Below the pieces are notes generated by a model. The model was not told where the DNA came from and made no database searches. It saw only the letters and a list, made by a program, of their open reading frames with translations. Made by a program: the position numbers and the translations under genes. 64,000 bases of DNA from assembly GCA_021234155.1 (NCBI GenBank), contig JAJEKV010000017.1, forward strand, positions 6,514,992-6,578,991, in the 5' to 3' direction. Positions within the stretch are counted from its first letter, which is position 1. Each line of letters begins with the position of its first letter. The stretch is from Isoetes taiwanensis. Its lineage: Eukaryota > Streptophyta > Lycopodiopsida > Isoetales > Isoetaceae. Of this stretch, positions 13,930 through 27,381 are shown one piece after another.

Positions 13930-14600
13930 TTTATGCATCTACTTTCCTGTGATATTTGCTGTCGTGCAAAGGCTCCGAAACATCTTCCTCATGGCCTTCT
14001 TCAGCGATTGCCTAAGATGGCTCATTTTATTACTTGCAACATCACCATCATCAATGAGGGAACATTTGATCTTCTATTTTGTGAAGTAGTTAGACTCCAT
14101 GAATTGCCATTTCCTTGGCACAACAACGCTATCAACATTATGTTGCTTTAAATCGTCAGAAAACTCCTATATTTTGTGTTGGTGACCTTATTTGGCTTCT
14201 ATGTAAGGACCACCCTACCACACGCATCTGCAACAAACTCCTTATCAGATCACGATCAAGATTAGCGATGTTGCATTCCGGCTTGAGTTCCCTCTAACTG
14301 CTTGTCTGTATCCAGTATTTCATGTTCCACGATTGGAGCCACAAACACCTGATCCCTTTCCAGATTGAATTCCTCCGCCGCCCCCACCAGTGGAAATTGA
14401 TGATCATGAAGAGTTCATTCGAGAGATTTTGGACTCTTAAGTTTTTTCGTCGGTGGTTGTATTACTTTGTCAATTGGAAAGAATATCCTCCAAGTGATCG
14501 AACCTGAGAAGCTACAGAGGATCTGAACCTTCATTCCACTGACATTATAAGTACTCTGGCTCCAGCTCCAGTTCCAAAGAGTCATTGCTATTGGAGGGGG
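13930..14600 (+). mobile_element. Ty3 chromovirus remnant: integrase C-terminus and chromodomain
   Basis: Frame-shifting pieces match the order of a plant chromovirus 3' end. An integrase core piece (PKMAHFITCNITIINEG, then VVRLHELP) is followed by MAQQRYQHYVALNRQ and a VGDLIWL motif. Then come YPVFHVPRLEP, a proline-rich linker, HEEFIREILDS and a chromodomain end (VNWKEYPPSDRT). The integrase is internally deleted, so this is a dead fragment. A related chromodomain remnant lies at 59180-59460. Confidence 0.75.
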
Positions 14601-14649
14601 GGAACACTTGGCATGACCTAGCCCTCTAGAGTGGCACAATCCTGACTGT

Positions 14650-17600
14650 TGGTCTAGAAGTCAATGGACGAAGAGAAGTGCAGCCATAGATCCTAAACCT
14701 GGTGCCTCAAAGAGCTCAAGACCCAAAAGCTGAGCAAACTATGACCCTGAGTTTCAGTCAAAATGTCTCAAGTGACTTGGTCCATGGCTCCAAGATCTCA
14801 CAACTGCCTCACGATGTCACCATTGGCAGCTGGTGCTTTCCTTCATAATTTTATTTCTGTTCTAGGTCTACGACATTGTATTATGTATATATACGTTCAT
14901 AACTTAGTCGGTTAGACACTTTTACTCTGCCATGATTATGTATTTGTAATCCATTTTCTTGTTCTTATCCGATTGAGTGAGCTCATAGGGGTATTTACGT
15001 TTGTCTTGTATTGTTATTGTTGAGTTCTTCTATTTTTGTCTAAATTCCACGTCATATTCAGATAGGTTGACTGTTTGTTGGCAACATATATCATATAGTG
15101 AAACTTTGCCATGGATTCCAAATCTCGTACCCCAAATTACCACCCATATATATAGGTGGTATGAGTTCCATTAGGTGGATCGACTCCTTCTCATCAGGCA
15201 TCGTAGACTTAGTCAAACATACCGAGAGATCCAACCAACAAGGGAACCTTAAAGTTCCACCATGAATAGCTAGTTACCATCTACCTCCATATTGCTATAT
15301 ATAAAGATTGCCTATTGGCCTAAATCACTTGAATTCTTATAGGAAAATGATATCTTCTGTGTTTATAGTATTCCGGTAATCTACCCAAGCATCATGTAGC
15401 CCTAGTTGGTATGAGCCAACTGTATGGCATGACCACTGGCTCACATTACCTTCTTAAGATCTCCCTCAATATGGGATATTCCATAGTTCATGCCCTTTTT
15501 TTGGGGGTTAGTAAAGAAGTATAGAAAAGAAAAGAAAAACCTCCCACCCCCATAAAATGCCTAGGGTTGGTCTTAAGGGCAATCCAAAAATGACACAAAG
15601 TTACATACAATGGACCGAGAAAAAGGAAAATAGGAAATGTAATGTGTTGGGTGTTGACTTTGAAAATTTCATTTGGACAAAAATTGAGGTAGTTGAAGCC
15701 TCACATTTTGACCAAAAAAAATTGAGCCTTCAACTCCAAGAGCTAATTCCAAGAGCCGCCCATTATGAGAAACTAGCTAGACTAGTGGAAAGAAAAATTG
15801 GTTGGTTGCTTGCATGAGCATTAACTAAGCAATGTGAACTTGGCGCTAAGTTTTGATCATATGTCACGTCTTTAGCTTTAGGATTGGATTTTAGTCACAT
15901 GTCACATCCTTGCACCTCATAAATTTTGGATTTTATTACGTCAAATGAACATATGCTCTTCCCACTTTCTGTTATAAAATAGATTGCGTTTTTTCATGAC
16001 GTGTTTTAGGAACAAACGATGTAAAAGTTTGCAACTATGATATAATGACGTAATTTAAATTCACAGTTTATGTTAACGGTGCATACGGTGCTTCATAAGA
16101 TACTCAGTAAATTAAACGTTCTATAGATTCTTGGAAATGGAAGGTGGACCCATGTGATGCCATTTCGTAAGATGAAGTGGATCTACTCATTGGTAGAAAA
16201 ATATAGATGCACGTAGTATAGATTAGGCAGTACCTTTATAAGGGAGGAAAATCTAAACTATTGATTATGCGCCTATAAACAAAACTCTAATTTCCTATTT
16301 ATTATACTATGATTAAGATGTCTAAGAAGTTTATTTCATGTGTTAAATCTGCTAAGATATCATCATAGCATATGGAATGAATGGTCAAGGTGCCATCCAA
16401 ACAAAGTCAATTGAAGACATACGAACCATTACGACTTGTTCGACACTGTGGATTGTTAAATCATAAGTCATGCTTTACCAAGTTGTTTTTGTCAATGGAT
16501 TGACACCTTATTCCTTATGATTATATTGTCCTTAGAAAATATGTCTCGAGAAGTTGTCTTGGTCCATAGATGCCTTTTCAGATGTCTCCAATCATGCCAA
16601 GTGATTTGTTGAACCTTGAAAGGCTCTTGACATCAATACAATTAACTTATAGTAGTGATTTAAATCGTGGCAATTGTAATAAGATTCAATGTTCTTGAAG
16701 TAAAGAAACAACAGCATCTGCAGATTCCTTAAAATGACAAGGCATTTCTGCCAACAATATTAATAAAGTCTGACGTCCTTCAAAAAAAAAAAAAAAATTG
16801 CCAACAATATAACATCCTATTGGTCCAAACAGGAGGAGCCATTAGCGTTCATGCAATGACAACGAAAGTTACAATCTCGTTGTTTACGTAGTCAGATTAA
16901 TAGCAGTTGGAGTTTCCTACTTCATTCTTAGAACTAGACTAGACTAGACTTTAGACTAGCCAGCCTTCTTATCCTACCACTAGATAAGGGATGAAATCCT
17001 CACAACTAGTGAACAAACTTTGCATATTCCAAAAATAAGTTCTACAACGTTGGGGATCATCACCGATAGAACAACCGCTAGCAACCCTTAGAATCAACAT
17101 GATTGGCAAATGGGAGGGCACCCATCCTAGTTCTCTTTCAGCCAAAGATTGCTTAACTTAAAGGAATGTACCTAGGTGGATCTCTAGGTGGCGGCACGAT
17201 TCGGAAGTGCTACCAAGAAGTTCCTGTGAGGGAACCTCGGGAACCATCATGGCTTCTGCCACGAGGGAGGTTCTCGCACCCGCTCCGCCCCCGTAGATTC
17301 TCCCTTTTGGAGGTCCTATTTCCAAAGGCAACAACATTAGTGGGGTACGAGAAAGATTAGACACCGAGATGGGCCATATAGTTGTAGTCTTAGATTTTTG
17401 ACAAAGACGCTAACAAGAAATGTCGGAGGTAGTGGAAGAGGCGAGCCAATGAGGTGGCAGAAGCGTGTTGACTAGGATTTTTGTTTTTATTTTTGTTTTT
17501 ATTTTTGGTTTTACAAAGGGTCTGAATTACAGACGGAGTCAAAGATGAGTGGCCAAAGAACGTTCGCCCCGGCCATGGCCGCTCCAGAAAGGAGCAAGAA

Positions 17601-17660
17601 AAAGCTCTTCCCCATCTACCTCTCCCTAACCCATTCCGAATTATGCCTACCGGAACAGTG
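14650..17660. other. Gene-free stretch with a LINE-like poly(A) tail
   Basis: No supported gene. Near 16768-16797 the sequence reads AAAGTCTGACGTCCTTC followed by about 15 A. This resembles the L1-type 3' tail near 43470-43495, so a short truncated LINE 3' end probably lies here. The ORF at 15557-15817 has no recognisable motif. Confidence 0.45.
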
Positions 17661-17675
17661 CCCCCAATTTTGGCT

Positions 17676-17688
17676 CTGCATAAATACT
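17676..17688 (+). promoter_or_regulatory. Possible TATA box of the receptor kinase gene
   Basis: CTGCATAAATACTG lies about 215 bp upstream of the ATG at 17895, in front of a candidate leader intron at 17778-17877 (AAG/GTATTT to GCACAG). Spacing suits a short spliced 5' UTR. The call rests only on sequence similarity to a TATA motif. Confidence 0.3.
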
Positions 17689-17894
17689 GCCCATCTTCGC
17701 CTGCACCAAATTATTTCTCTTGGCCTTGATTCTTCCAGGCAGTTCCTTGATCCCTGGCCTTAACCTCTTCTTACAAGGTATTTTATGAAAATATTTCACC
17801 TCTAAGCTTCTTTTCTTCACATACTTGATTTTTGTTCTGATTTTGTGCTTCTTGTGCTTTTTTGAGCTTGTGCACAGGGTTTGCATGAAGGAAC

Positions 17895-20800
17895 ATGGAT
17901 GCCTCAAACAGACCTCCGGTAATTCTTTTCATGTTTTTATCAGTACTTTTTTGCGTATTAGTTCAGTCTCAGTCTCCTGGATCATCCTCGGGCCAATTGT
18001 CAATTGGGGAAGATGGAAATGCTCTATTAGAACTAAAGTCAAACATCAGTGATCCTGGAAATAAGCTTCTGAATTGGAATGCATCCACCTATCTGTGCAA
18101 CTGGACTGGTGTCACTTGTAAGAATGGCAGCCTCAAGGTTGAACAGCTTGAATTAAATGGCTTGCAGCTGGGGGGTTTTATAAACTCTGCCATTGGGAAG
18201 CTAACAAATCTTACAACTCTTGTTTTATTTAACAATGATTTTTCCGGGGGAATTCCTCCAGAACTCAGCAAGCTAGCAGTTCTTACCACTCTTGATCTGT
18301 CTTATAATGTCTTCACCGGAAAAATCCCTTCAGAACTTGGCAATTGCAGCAGCCTAATCCATTTAGATTTGAGCACTAATTACCTTGATGGTGAAATTCC
18401 ATCTAGTCTTGGGAAGCTGAAACTCTTGGAAAGCCTCCTCTTATACACTAACAACTTGCAAGGTTTTATACCTGAGGAACTTGGACTGCTAACGAATTTG
18501 CAGATGATTAGATTAGGCGAAAATAATTTGACTGGAAGCATCCCTCCACAGTTATTCAATTGCACAGCCCTTACAGTTTTGGGACTTGCGTCATTGAACT
18601 TAGAAGGTAAAATACCTGCGGAAGTTGGAAAGCTGAAGAATCTTACTACTCTGAATTTGTACAACAACTCCCTATCTGGTAAACTTCCACAGGAGTTGGG
18701 GAACTGCACTGCATTAAGGACGCTAGCAGCTTACAATAATAAGTTGGAGGGTACACTACCTAGTACACTTGGGGCCTTGAGGGGGTTACAGAATTTATGG
18801 CTTTATGGTAATAATTTTACAGGAGGGATTCCACCTGAGTTTGGAAACCTGATAAGCCTTATTGACATAGACCTTTCTAGAAATAGTCTCAATGGCAACA
18901 TTATTGATGGGATAGGCAACTGGACAAAGCTGACCAATTTGAACCTTTTCCAGAATAAGTTCTTTGGAAAAGTTCCAGAAACAATTGTCCAACTGAAAAG
19001 TCTGCAATCTCTTGATCTTGGTATCAACATGTTGTCAGGAGTACTGCCTCCAGAAATAGGTTTTTTTGAAAATTTGACACAGCTCCTTATCTATCAAAAT
19101 AATTTCGAAGGGAATCTGCCCCCGGCTTTAGGGAATTATAGTGCAATTGGTCAGCTGGATGCTTCAATGAATTCTTTCAAGGGAGAGCTACCATCTAATC
19201 TTTGTCGCAGTAAAAATTTGACAGTGCTGATACTATTTCAGAATCAGTTGGAAGGGGATATAACAGAATTTCTGGGTAACTGTCCATCTTTAGTAAGGGT
19301 CCGGCTGGAATATAACAACTTTAGTGGACTCATACCGGCAGAAGTGAAGACTCTTCAATCGTTGAATTACCTCGACGTCTCTTTTAACAACATCACAGGG
19401 GCACTTCCACCAGAGATTGGCAGTTTGATGAACCTAAGCATCCTTCAACTTTCTGGGAACCAAATTTCTGGAAATATTCCTTCCCTGATTGCTGGGCTTA
19501 CTTCTTTAAAACATTCAACATCTCTGGAAATCTTTTTAAATGTTGTCCCACCGGTATTGGCAACTTGAAGAATTTGACCAAGCTCGATTTAAGTACAAAC
19601 AGAATCTCTGGTGGCATACCCAAGGAATTAGGGGAGTTGTCAAATTTGAATTATCTTTTTCTGGATGGTAATTTGTTTGACGGGAAGATTCCAAGTTCAC
19701 TTGGTGATTTATCAAAACTGGTACAGTTGTCTTTAGGAAACAATAAGCTGACTATGGAAATACCTTCAGAACTTGGGCAACTTTCTTCCTTACAGTATGG
19801 GCTTAATCTCAGTTGGAACAACTTATCTGGATCAGTGCCAGCTGCTCTTGGCCAGCTAAGGCAGCTTCAGATGTTGGACCTATCAAACAATAATCTATCA
19901 GGATCTCTTCCTTCATCATTTGCAAATCTGGAGAGTCTGCAGACTTTCAATTTTTCAAATAATCACTTTCAAGGTCCTATACCTGCATTGACAGCATTTG
20001 AAGATGGTCCAGAAAGTGCTTTCCTTGGTGGTGGCAATCGCTTCTGTGGGAAACCTCTGAATGTGTCCTGCAACATTCAGATTGTTCACAAGAAGCTTTC
20101 GAAAGGAGCTATAGTTGGTATTGTTTTTATTGGAATAGCAGTGGCATTTATTGTTGGAGGCAAAATATACCTTTACTATGGCCACAGAAAAATACAAGCA
20201 TACTCTCATCTCACAGATGCGCGCCAGAAGAAGGGCCTTGCACCTTTTTCTTATGATGGAATTTTTGCAGCAACTAATGGCTTCAGCAGTAGAAATGTAA
20301 TTGGAAGTGGTGCACATGGAACCATTTATAAAGCTATATTTCCATCAGGTGAAATTTTTGCTGTCAAGCAAATAAGCATTCAAGCAGACCAGGATAGAAC
20401 GAACTCCTTTGATGCTGAAGTCCGCACTTTGAGCCGAGTACGGCATCGCAACATTGTGAAACTTGAAGGTCTTATATCATACAAAGGGATAAACTATCTG
20501 CTTTACGAATACATGCAGAATGGCAGCTTGGGGGGATTCTTGCATGGACCTTCTCTATATAGGCTTGATTGGAACACAAGATACAACATTGCGCTTGGAG
20601 CAGCACATGGGCTGTCATATTTGCACCATGACTGCAGCCCACCAATTATCCATCGCGATATCAAGTCTACTAACATTCTTTTGGATACTCACTTCGAGGC
20701 ACATGTTGGAGATTTTGGCGTTGCTAAGCTTATCAGCGGATCCAAGGAGACACAATCTATGTCAGCTATTGCTGGAACTTATGGTTATATTGCTCCGGGT

Positions 20801-21229
20801 AATGCTTAATTTTTTTTTATTTAAAACTATGGTTGGATGCGAGGGTTACAATTACATGCTAAACATTATAAGCTTGTTTCTGATGCAGAATATACGTATA
20901 CAATGAGAGTGACAACAAAAGGGGACGTCTATAGTTTTGGGGTTCTTCTTTTTGAAATTGTGACAGGCAAGCTTCCACTTATTGATGACATGGATCTTGT
21001 TACATGGGTAAGGAATTCGGTAATAAAAAACAATGGACCTCAAGAACTTTTTGATCCTAGCTTGTCTCAAGAAGGTAATATTTCAATGGAGGAAATGACT
21101 GCAGTTCTCAAGATAGCCAATTTATGCACTCATAATTCTCCTCAAGCTAGACCAACAATGAGAGAGGTTGTGGAAATGATAATCCAAGTCAAAGGAGGTG
21201 TTACTCAAAATGGGGTACAGGAAAAGTAA
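17895..21229 (+). CDS. LRR receptor-like Ser/Thr kinase, class XI type (one frameshift)
   Basis: This encodes a plasma-membrane receptor kinase of the family that senses peptide ligands and signals by phosphorylation. The ATG at 17895 opens a signal peptide (LFMFLSVLFCVLV), an N-terminal Cys pair (LCNWTGVTC) and roughly 20 leucine-rich repeats with N-glycosylation sites. A Cys pair (RFCGKPLNVSC), one membrane helix (VGIVFIGIAVAFIVGG) and a kinase domain follow. The kinase keeps the Gly loop GSGAHGTIYKA, the Lys in FAVKQI, HRDIKSTN (RD type), DFGVAK and APEY. The intron 20799-20888 (GT...AG) splits the APE Glu codon, as in class XI genes. The frame breaks near 19508-19511: four A where five would restore LRR reading. 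This is either a recent lesion or a homopolymer sequencing error. A leader intron at 17778-17877 is likely. The ligand cannot be inferred. Confidence 0.9.
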
Positions 21230-22700
21230 TGATTATTGCCCATAGCTTTATGGTCCTTGATTCTGATATTAGACATCTGCGCATCATTGAATCTTCCTTA
21301 GAACAAATTCTCAATTGGCTGATTAGAAGATGAGGAGTTGAATTGCGCACCTGAGCCTTTTCCTCATGGTCCTTGATTGCTGATGTAGTTAAGTTGAGAT
21401 ACCAATCTTGGTTGAAGCATGCGCTTAGATGTCACCAAATCTGCACTGAAACAAATAGCAATGGCTGGTTAAAAATGAATTCATACATGGAACACTTTCT
21501 GGGAATTGCCTAGTTAATGACCCAGACGAAACTAAATTTAAGTCTTGGGATTTGTCGAAGGTTTTGTACAAGCTGGAAACTAGCGGATGATACTATATAT
21601 CAGTCTTAAAATGCTTGTAATTGTGTACCGGAAATGAAGAGAAAAATGATCATCGTGCTAAAAATAAAATACCTTGGGGTTTCTACATTTAAGAATGATG
21701 TGTTTTTGGAGCTTCAAAGATTCGGCCGGTAGCAAATCAGAATTCCTTAACTAGGCGCTCTCTTATCAGATTCAATAATTTCGAATTGGAAAATCTTGTT
21801 ACTTGCAGAACGGCTATGCTTGTTTATTTGGTCTTTATTCATGTTGATGATTAATACTCGTTGTGTTGTATTGTGTCAATGTGGGATCCTTTTTGTTGCC
21901 AGGGGACTACAAGTGCAAGTTTTCATTTATTTTTTATAGATTTGTAAGCACATGTTGCTTGCCTTGTTCAAAGGTTATTAAGTTCGAGTAGTTTTTGCAC
22001 TTTATATGCCAACGTTTGTTAAAACGCGTTACTAACGTTTCCCCATATCTAAGCAAGCGTGTTGACCTCCTCATAAATCTCAAAGCAGACCTTTTTTGCA
22101 CTTTATATGCCAACATTTCCTACAACGCGTTACTTAACTTTTCCCATATCTAAGCAAGCGTGTTGACCTCATGAGCAAGAAGTGTCTTGAAATTGTCAAG
22201 TGTCTCTCTCTTTCCTTTGAAAATGTTTCATGTGTTTCGTGCACTGTACTTTACGTTAGAAATATTGGGCGTTCAACATTTTGAATATTGAGGCCATAGG
22301 GGAGGGATGCATGCTGGATGTAATGCTTGGCGTGACCACTAATATGTTGCAATATGCTTGTTCTTTGTGAATGGCTTTGTCCCCACTTGTGAATTGAGCT
22401 TCATGCCATTGTTGTTGTATCATCCCATGGCCCCATGCGTGATTTGGGATTCATGCCCTTCTTGTTGTATCGTCCATGGTCCTAATGGTCTCAGTGGATG
22501 TAAAATTTCTATCTACCTACCTACCTATCTACTTACGTAGGCATTGTATTTTTGTTCATTTAAGCAGCTTCTTCATGTGCAAGGATGCCTTTAGTGGTCC
22601 TTGTTTTTGCTCTTGTCTTTTCTTGTATGGCAAGATGTATTCCTAGGTTATCCATGTGGCAAGTATCTCTGAGGTGGGTTATTCTGTGCCATTAGCTTTT
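21230..22700. other. Intergenic region with local duplications
   Basis: This is the 3' flank of the receptor kinase. No gene was seen. It holds the roughly 100-bp duplication at 22000-22166 and a weaker, roughly 60-bp repeat near 22375-22485 built around TTCATGCC and TTGTTGTATC. Confidence 0.5.
22000..22166 (+). repeat. Imperfect tandem duplication, about 95 bp
   Basis: Two copies of a segment running from GCACTTTATATGCCAAC through ACGCGTTACT to AAGCAAGCGTGTTGACCTC lie at about 22000-22068 and 22096-22166. They differ by point changes and small indels, so the duplication is not recent. Confidence 0.8.
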
Positions 22701-22709
22701 CTTGATTTT

Positions 22710-25479
22710 ATGACCAGGGAAATTAGAAATTTGATGAACAATGGATGAAGCTGGTCTATGCGGTTGTTTTAACAGTGTCAATGTCAAGAGCTAGAACTTT
22801 AATCAAAATGCTACAAAAGTCTCTTTCACATCAATTGTTCCTATCATTGGTACCTTTATTGCAAGGAGAGGAATGCCAAACGCAGGGTATGTTGAGCTAA
22901 GGGTATGTTGAGCTTACTAGGGCTATTCAACATCTTCAAGCTTTAGGGAAGATCACTGGTCTCGCCAAATAGTGATAATTCCCTCACCATCTCCCAATAT
23001 GATGATGATACGTTTGCTTTTTTTGATGCTAATGTATCTAATATTGAGTTCTTTCTTGAGATCATCAGCCAAATCTCTGCTGCCTCTGGAGTTCATTTGA
23101 ATATAGCCAAATGTACTATTATTGGTGACATCAATCATTCAAATTTGCTAATATGCAATCAAGCTTCTGTGCTGTTAGGAATGCCTCTCTCTATGAATAC
23201 TTGCTTGAATGGCCTTTGGCAACCTCTTGTTGATAGAATTAAGAGAAAGCTGAATAATTATAGAAGCTGCTTATCTTTTGCAGGCAGAACTCTTATTACA
23301 AATTCCGTCTTGGCTAGTTCCCAGACATATTTCTCTTCTGCTCTGGTTGCTCCAAGGAGTATTTATATTCAGATAGAGAAAATTATCAGAAACTTCGTTT
23401 GGAATGGCTTCCACTTGGTTAATTGGAATTCTGTGTCTAGAGCTAAGCAACTAGGAGGATTAGGCTGTAAAGATCTCCACATGCAGTCTTGTGCTTTAGC
23501 TGGTAAATATATCTGGAGATCTATTATCAATAACACCAGCCCTTCCTCCCACTTTATCAGATTTTGGTTATCTTGCTCTTATCCTGATGGTCATCCTTCA
23601 ATATTATTCCTGACTCTTGTTTCAATGAATTACATCCAGGGCCTAACACATCCCCTTTGATGAGAAATATTATCATGGCTTGGAAAATATAAGGTTTATA
23701 CATGTTTTGATCATGCTTCTCTTGAGGATCTCAATCTACAGACGGCTATCTTTTGGACTCCAGTTCTTATAAGGTTCTAGCATTAAGACACCCAAGAATC
23801 GATAAGAAATGGTTAGATAAACGTCTAATTGTTATAAATGATCTCTACATCAATAATAAACTTATGTCTTGAACTTTTTTGAGAAATATTATCCAGGGCA
23901 CCTCTAGTGACAAGAAGATATATCTTCATCTCAAATCTATCCTCCATGGTACTTGGTTGAATCAGTCTGTTCCTAAAGCTACTAACTGGAGTTTGAATGG
24001 TAAATGCATTTATAAGGTTAGTAAAATTTACTCCATCATCAGCAGGTCTGACATCCCCCCTAATGCTATTTCTAAGTGGTCTATTTCTGAGGAGGAAGGT
24101 AAAGTCCCTTTTCAGGAAGTTTGGAATTCTTACCGCTTCCCAAAGGTTAGCTTTTTCATTTGGCTAGTTTCTCATAGAAGTGTCCCTAACTTTCAAGCTA
24201 TCTCAAGGAGATATAATAATATTTCTGCCCTTTGTCACTTGGGTTGTTTGCAAGGTGAAAGTATTGATCATATTTTTTTCTTTCCTAAACTGGCTCCTTT
24301 CTGGTCTTGGTTTAGTGATAAATTGGGTGCACTTTTCCCCTCTTTAATGGCTGGTAATTTGCTATCTTACATTCAGAATAAATGCACTTTTTCTAACACT
24401 ATCATGTTTATTGCTCTATGGAAAGCAGGAATAGGATGGTGTATGGCAATAAAAATTCTTCTATCTTTTGGATTAAAATGCATTTCCAGCTGGATGTTGG
24501 ATCAGCTGTTTCTGCTCACAAAAGGAAATTTGCTGATAAATATGATAGAAAATGGAATTCTATTTAAGGGTTCCTTTGATTTATTTGTCTCTAATTTGAA
24601 TGTCGTTGATTCTAATTCTACTTTTCTAATGATAGCTTATCTGAATCAATGTAAAAGGAATGGAGATGGGGATTTGGAGGACAGTTTCATAAGGAAAGGA
24701 GAAGATATGGATCTTATTGAATTGATAGAGAGACTGAGTATGGATAAGGAATGCATGGATAAAAAGGCTGTTTGGGTCAGATTATTCTGCAGGGAGGTAG
24801 TTCAAGTTTATTGCATGTTTGACTTCATCTTCATGTATCACTATTATGTGTCAGAAGGACAATTCACTAGATATAGAGAATTGTACTACACAACAAACTC
24901 CTGGCAAATTTATATGGATCCTTGTTGTTGCTAAATGACCTCAAGTACTTACTCCTCCTTTGATGAAGCTGATGATCTGATCGTGGATCACTATACCTTT
25001 GGCTCTGTAGACTCCTTTCATTCCTTCTTCAATGCTAAACTTGACTCTCTTTTCTCATAAACTAACTCCCTTGCCTTCTTTTTTTGTTATCCTCTGGAAT
25101 TCATACCCTGCCACTAATTGCTCAACTTTAACTCATCATCTTGTAAGGGTAGTTGGTTGGCTATGTTATTTTTCAGGTTTTGGTCACTTAAGGCAATGGA
25201 GTCTGGGATTCAAAGTTGGGGTCGAGGTTGGAATATTGTGCTTAGAGCGCTCCTGCTTATTTTTGAGGGATCATATCCTATATTATTTTAAAAGATAAAA
25301 GCATTGTCTTACCAGTTTCCAGTTCAATAGCAAACCTCTTTCTTTCTAAGGGAAGGCTATATTTACAATGATCCATGGTTCACTATATTTTGCTTTTTTT
25401 CAAGCGGAATTATGTTTTGCTTTTCTTGATTAATGAAAAAAATCTACTCTTACTCCAAAAAAAAAAAAAAAAAAAAAAA
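22710..25479 (+). mobile_element. L1-type LINE, 5'-truncated and degenerate, with poly(A)
   Basis: This is the 3' part of an L1 retrotransposon. The RT catalytic region reads TISQYDDDTFAFFD (YADD changed to YDDD), followed by SGVHLNIAKCTIIGD, GRTLITNSVLASSQTYF, FVWNG and GGLGCKDLHMQSCALAGKYI. These are standard plant L1 RT C-terminal motifs. The ORF at 23879-24934 holds the zinc-binding RVT region (EVWNSYRFPKVSFFIWLVSH, LCHLGC, DHIFF). Several frame breaks separate the pieces. The element ends in 23 A at 25457-25479, directly against the Penelope-like element. The 5' end is not clear, so the start given is approximate. Confidence 0.85.
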
Positions 25480-27196
25480 CCTTTCCTAGTCTAATAGACC
25501 TTTTTACTCTTAGTACTTTTTCAAGTACTTTAGAGTACAATTTGCAGCCTTAGAAAAAATACAGGTGAACTTTTCTCTAAGCCATGATAATGTGATATTT
25601 CATAAATTATTATTCATAGTCATAGTAGACAGTAATACATTCTTGGAATTCGATATAATGTCAAATACAACCAACTAGTTTATATGCTGGTGAAATGAAA
25701 AGCCAGCTTATAATTTTCAGTTTATAACAATTAGACAGATCTTACTTCATAGTTGGAGTAATATTCTTCTTAAAGCTCGTGCTGCTACCTTTTTATCCAA
25801 AAGAACATCATAGCAATAGAGCAAGAAACTTGGTTACCTGCAGTGAAACCAAGAAACAGTTAGCCAAAGAGGGTAAACAGTTCAAGTCACTAGCAGGTAA
25901 GCAGTAAGTTTCTTGGGTTATCCCCTTCACTTTTGCATGATGCATTTAATAATTAAAACATGTCAGGACTGAATTCCCAGTCTGCTAAAGCATTATGATC
26001 AGGGTGATAGCTCAGACATCATTCTTCCCTGCATGTGTGCATAGTTGCACGAAAATCATATTAAACAAGCAGGCTTACCATAATTCTGCAGTAGTCTTTA
26101 GATCAGCCTTTAATTTTATAAGATCTAGATCAGATCTGCTTCTAATTTTTAGATCTGACTACATATTTTATTACCTACTATACCTTACCAACATAAGCAT
26201 CCACTGATTCTTCAAACATAATAACCAGTTTCTTTTTCAGATTCATCATACTAGCTATTGCTCTTAATTGAGAATTTAGATCATTAGCCACTTATGTAGG
26301 AATTTTAATCTAAAAAACCTGATTGCTTGGAGGCAGAGCTGCCTGATTCGATTGTTGAGCTTTTCCTTTTGTGGATGTGTCCTCCATATTCATAAGTTCA
26401 TGCTGCTTGCCAGCAATTTCCTTCATCTTTGTGCTTGTTCCCATTGCAACTGCTTCATTCATACCTTTAGATCTCTCCATCTCTTTGTCAGCACCTATTT
26501 CTTTACCAAGATTGCTGTTACAAGCACTTACAGCAGGCCCTATGGTGGCCTTATGGAAGTCAAATAGTTTCTTCCTCTTGGTATTGCCCATCTTCTCTGC
26601 CTCAATCTTCCTTCTGGTGGCCATATTGAGGTCGCCCTTCTTCCTTCCCATAAGCAAGCTTAACACAGGTGGGACTGGGAGTAACAGCGTACCATGGGGC
26701 TGAGTATGCTGCTTCTTGTCTTTCTGAATGCATTGTTAAATAGTTCCAGGCAAGTTCCTGTCCCTAATACCGTCTGTGCATGCCTTTCAGACTGGAGGTC
26801 CTATATCTCACTGCGCTCAGTAATAGGTTGTATTTCTGTAATTTCTTTTTGCAAAAATCCATCTCCACCTTTTTGTGCCAGGTTATCCACGAGCCAGTCT
26901 GTCGCCCATAGGATGCCGTTTGCTGCATCATGCAATGGCCAGAACCCTAACTGCCAGTTTCGACATTTTTCTCTTGCCTTCTTTTTTATTTTTTATTTAT
27001 TATCAGTTATCCATACGAAAAAATGTTAAGTGTCACAAAATGTTTATGCTATTCTAGCTTTTTCATTTTTTATCTAACCCATATGGTTATACCATATTGG
27101 TTTAAGTGTTTCAGTTCTTGTATTGTTAATTGAGAGTGGTCATGGTCTTAGTCCTTTAATGCTACTTATTTATACTATTGCATTATAAATAAAAAA
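25480..27196 (-). repeat. 3' terminal repeat (pseudo-LTR) of the Penelope-like element
   Basis: This 1717-bp copy is almost identical to 31288-33003. On the minus strand it starts TTTTTTATTTATAATGC right after the hairpin block and ends GACTAGGAAAGG next to a T-run. It keeps CAG/CTG sites that are scrambled in the other copy, so it is the better reference. A short basic ORF lies at 26666-26310. Confidence 0.9.
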
Positions 27197-27325
27197 TCCT
27201 ACCTCCTACCGTAGAGGAGGGGGCCTTTGTAGGAATCAATTGTTAAGTCAATTGATCCTTATAGCTGTTACATCAAGGGTTGCAGGGCCTTGTTGTAACA
27301 CAAAGGCCCCGCATCCCCTATTTTT
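27197..27325 (-). repeat. Three-hairpin block at the end of the Penelope-like unit
   Basis: Stem 1 pairs 27288-27300 with 27266-27278 (13 positions, one mismatch). Stem 2 pairs 27235-27242 with 27249-27256 (ATCAATTG/CAATTGAT). Stem 3 is the CCTCC...GGAGG palindrome at 27202-27220. On the minus strand the block is followed by GGATTTTTTATTTATAATGC. Layout, and part of the primary sequence (GGGCC..TGTGTT.CAACA.GGCCCT), match the blocks at 3.0 and 6.2 kb. Confidence 0.75.
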
Positions 27326-27381
27326 CTAGGTACGTTATGCATTCTATGATATATGAAAAGCACAAGTGTAGGAAATAATAC

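Noticed and set aside
19565-20809. A second, separate LRR kinase gene starting at 19565
   Set aside because: It continues the same LRR domain after a one-base shift. The ORF to 20809 only reads into the intron at 20799.
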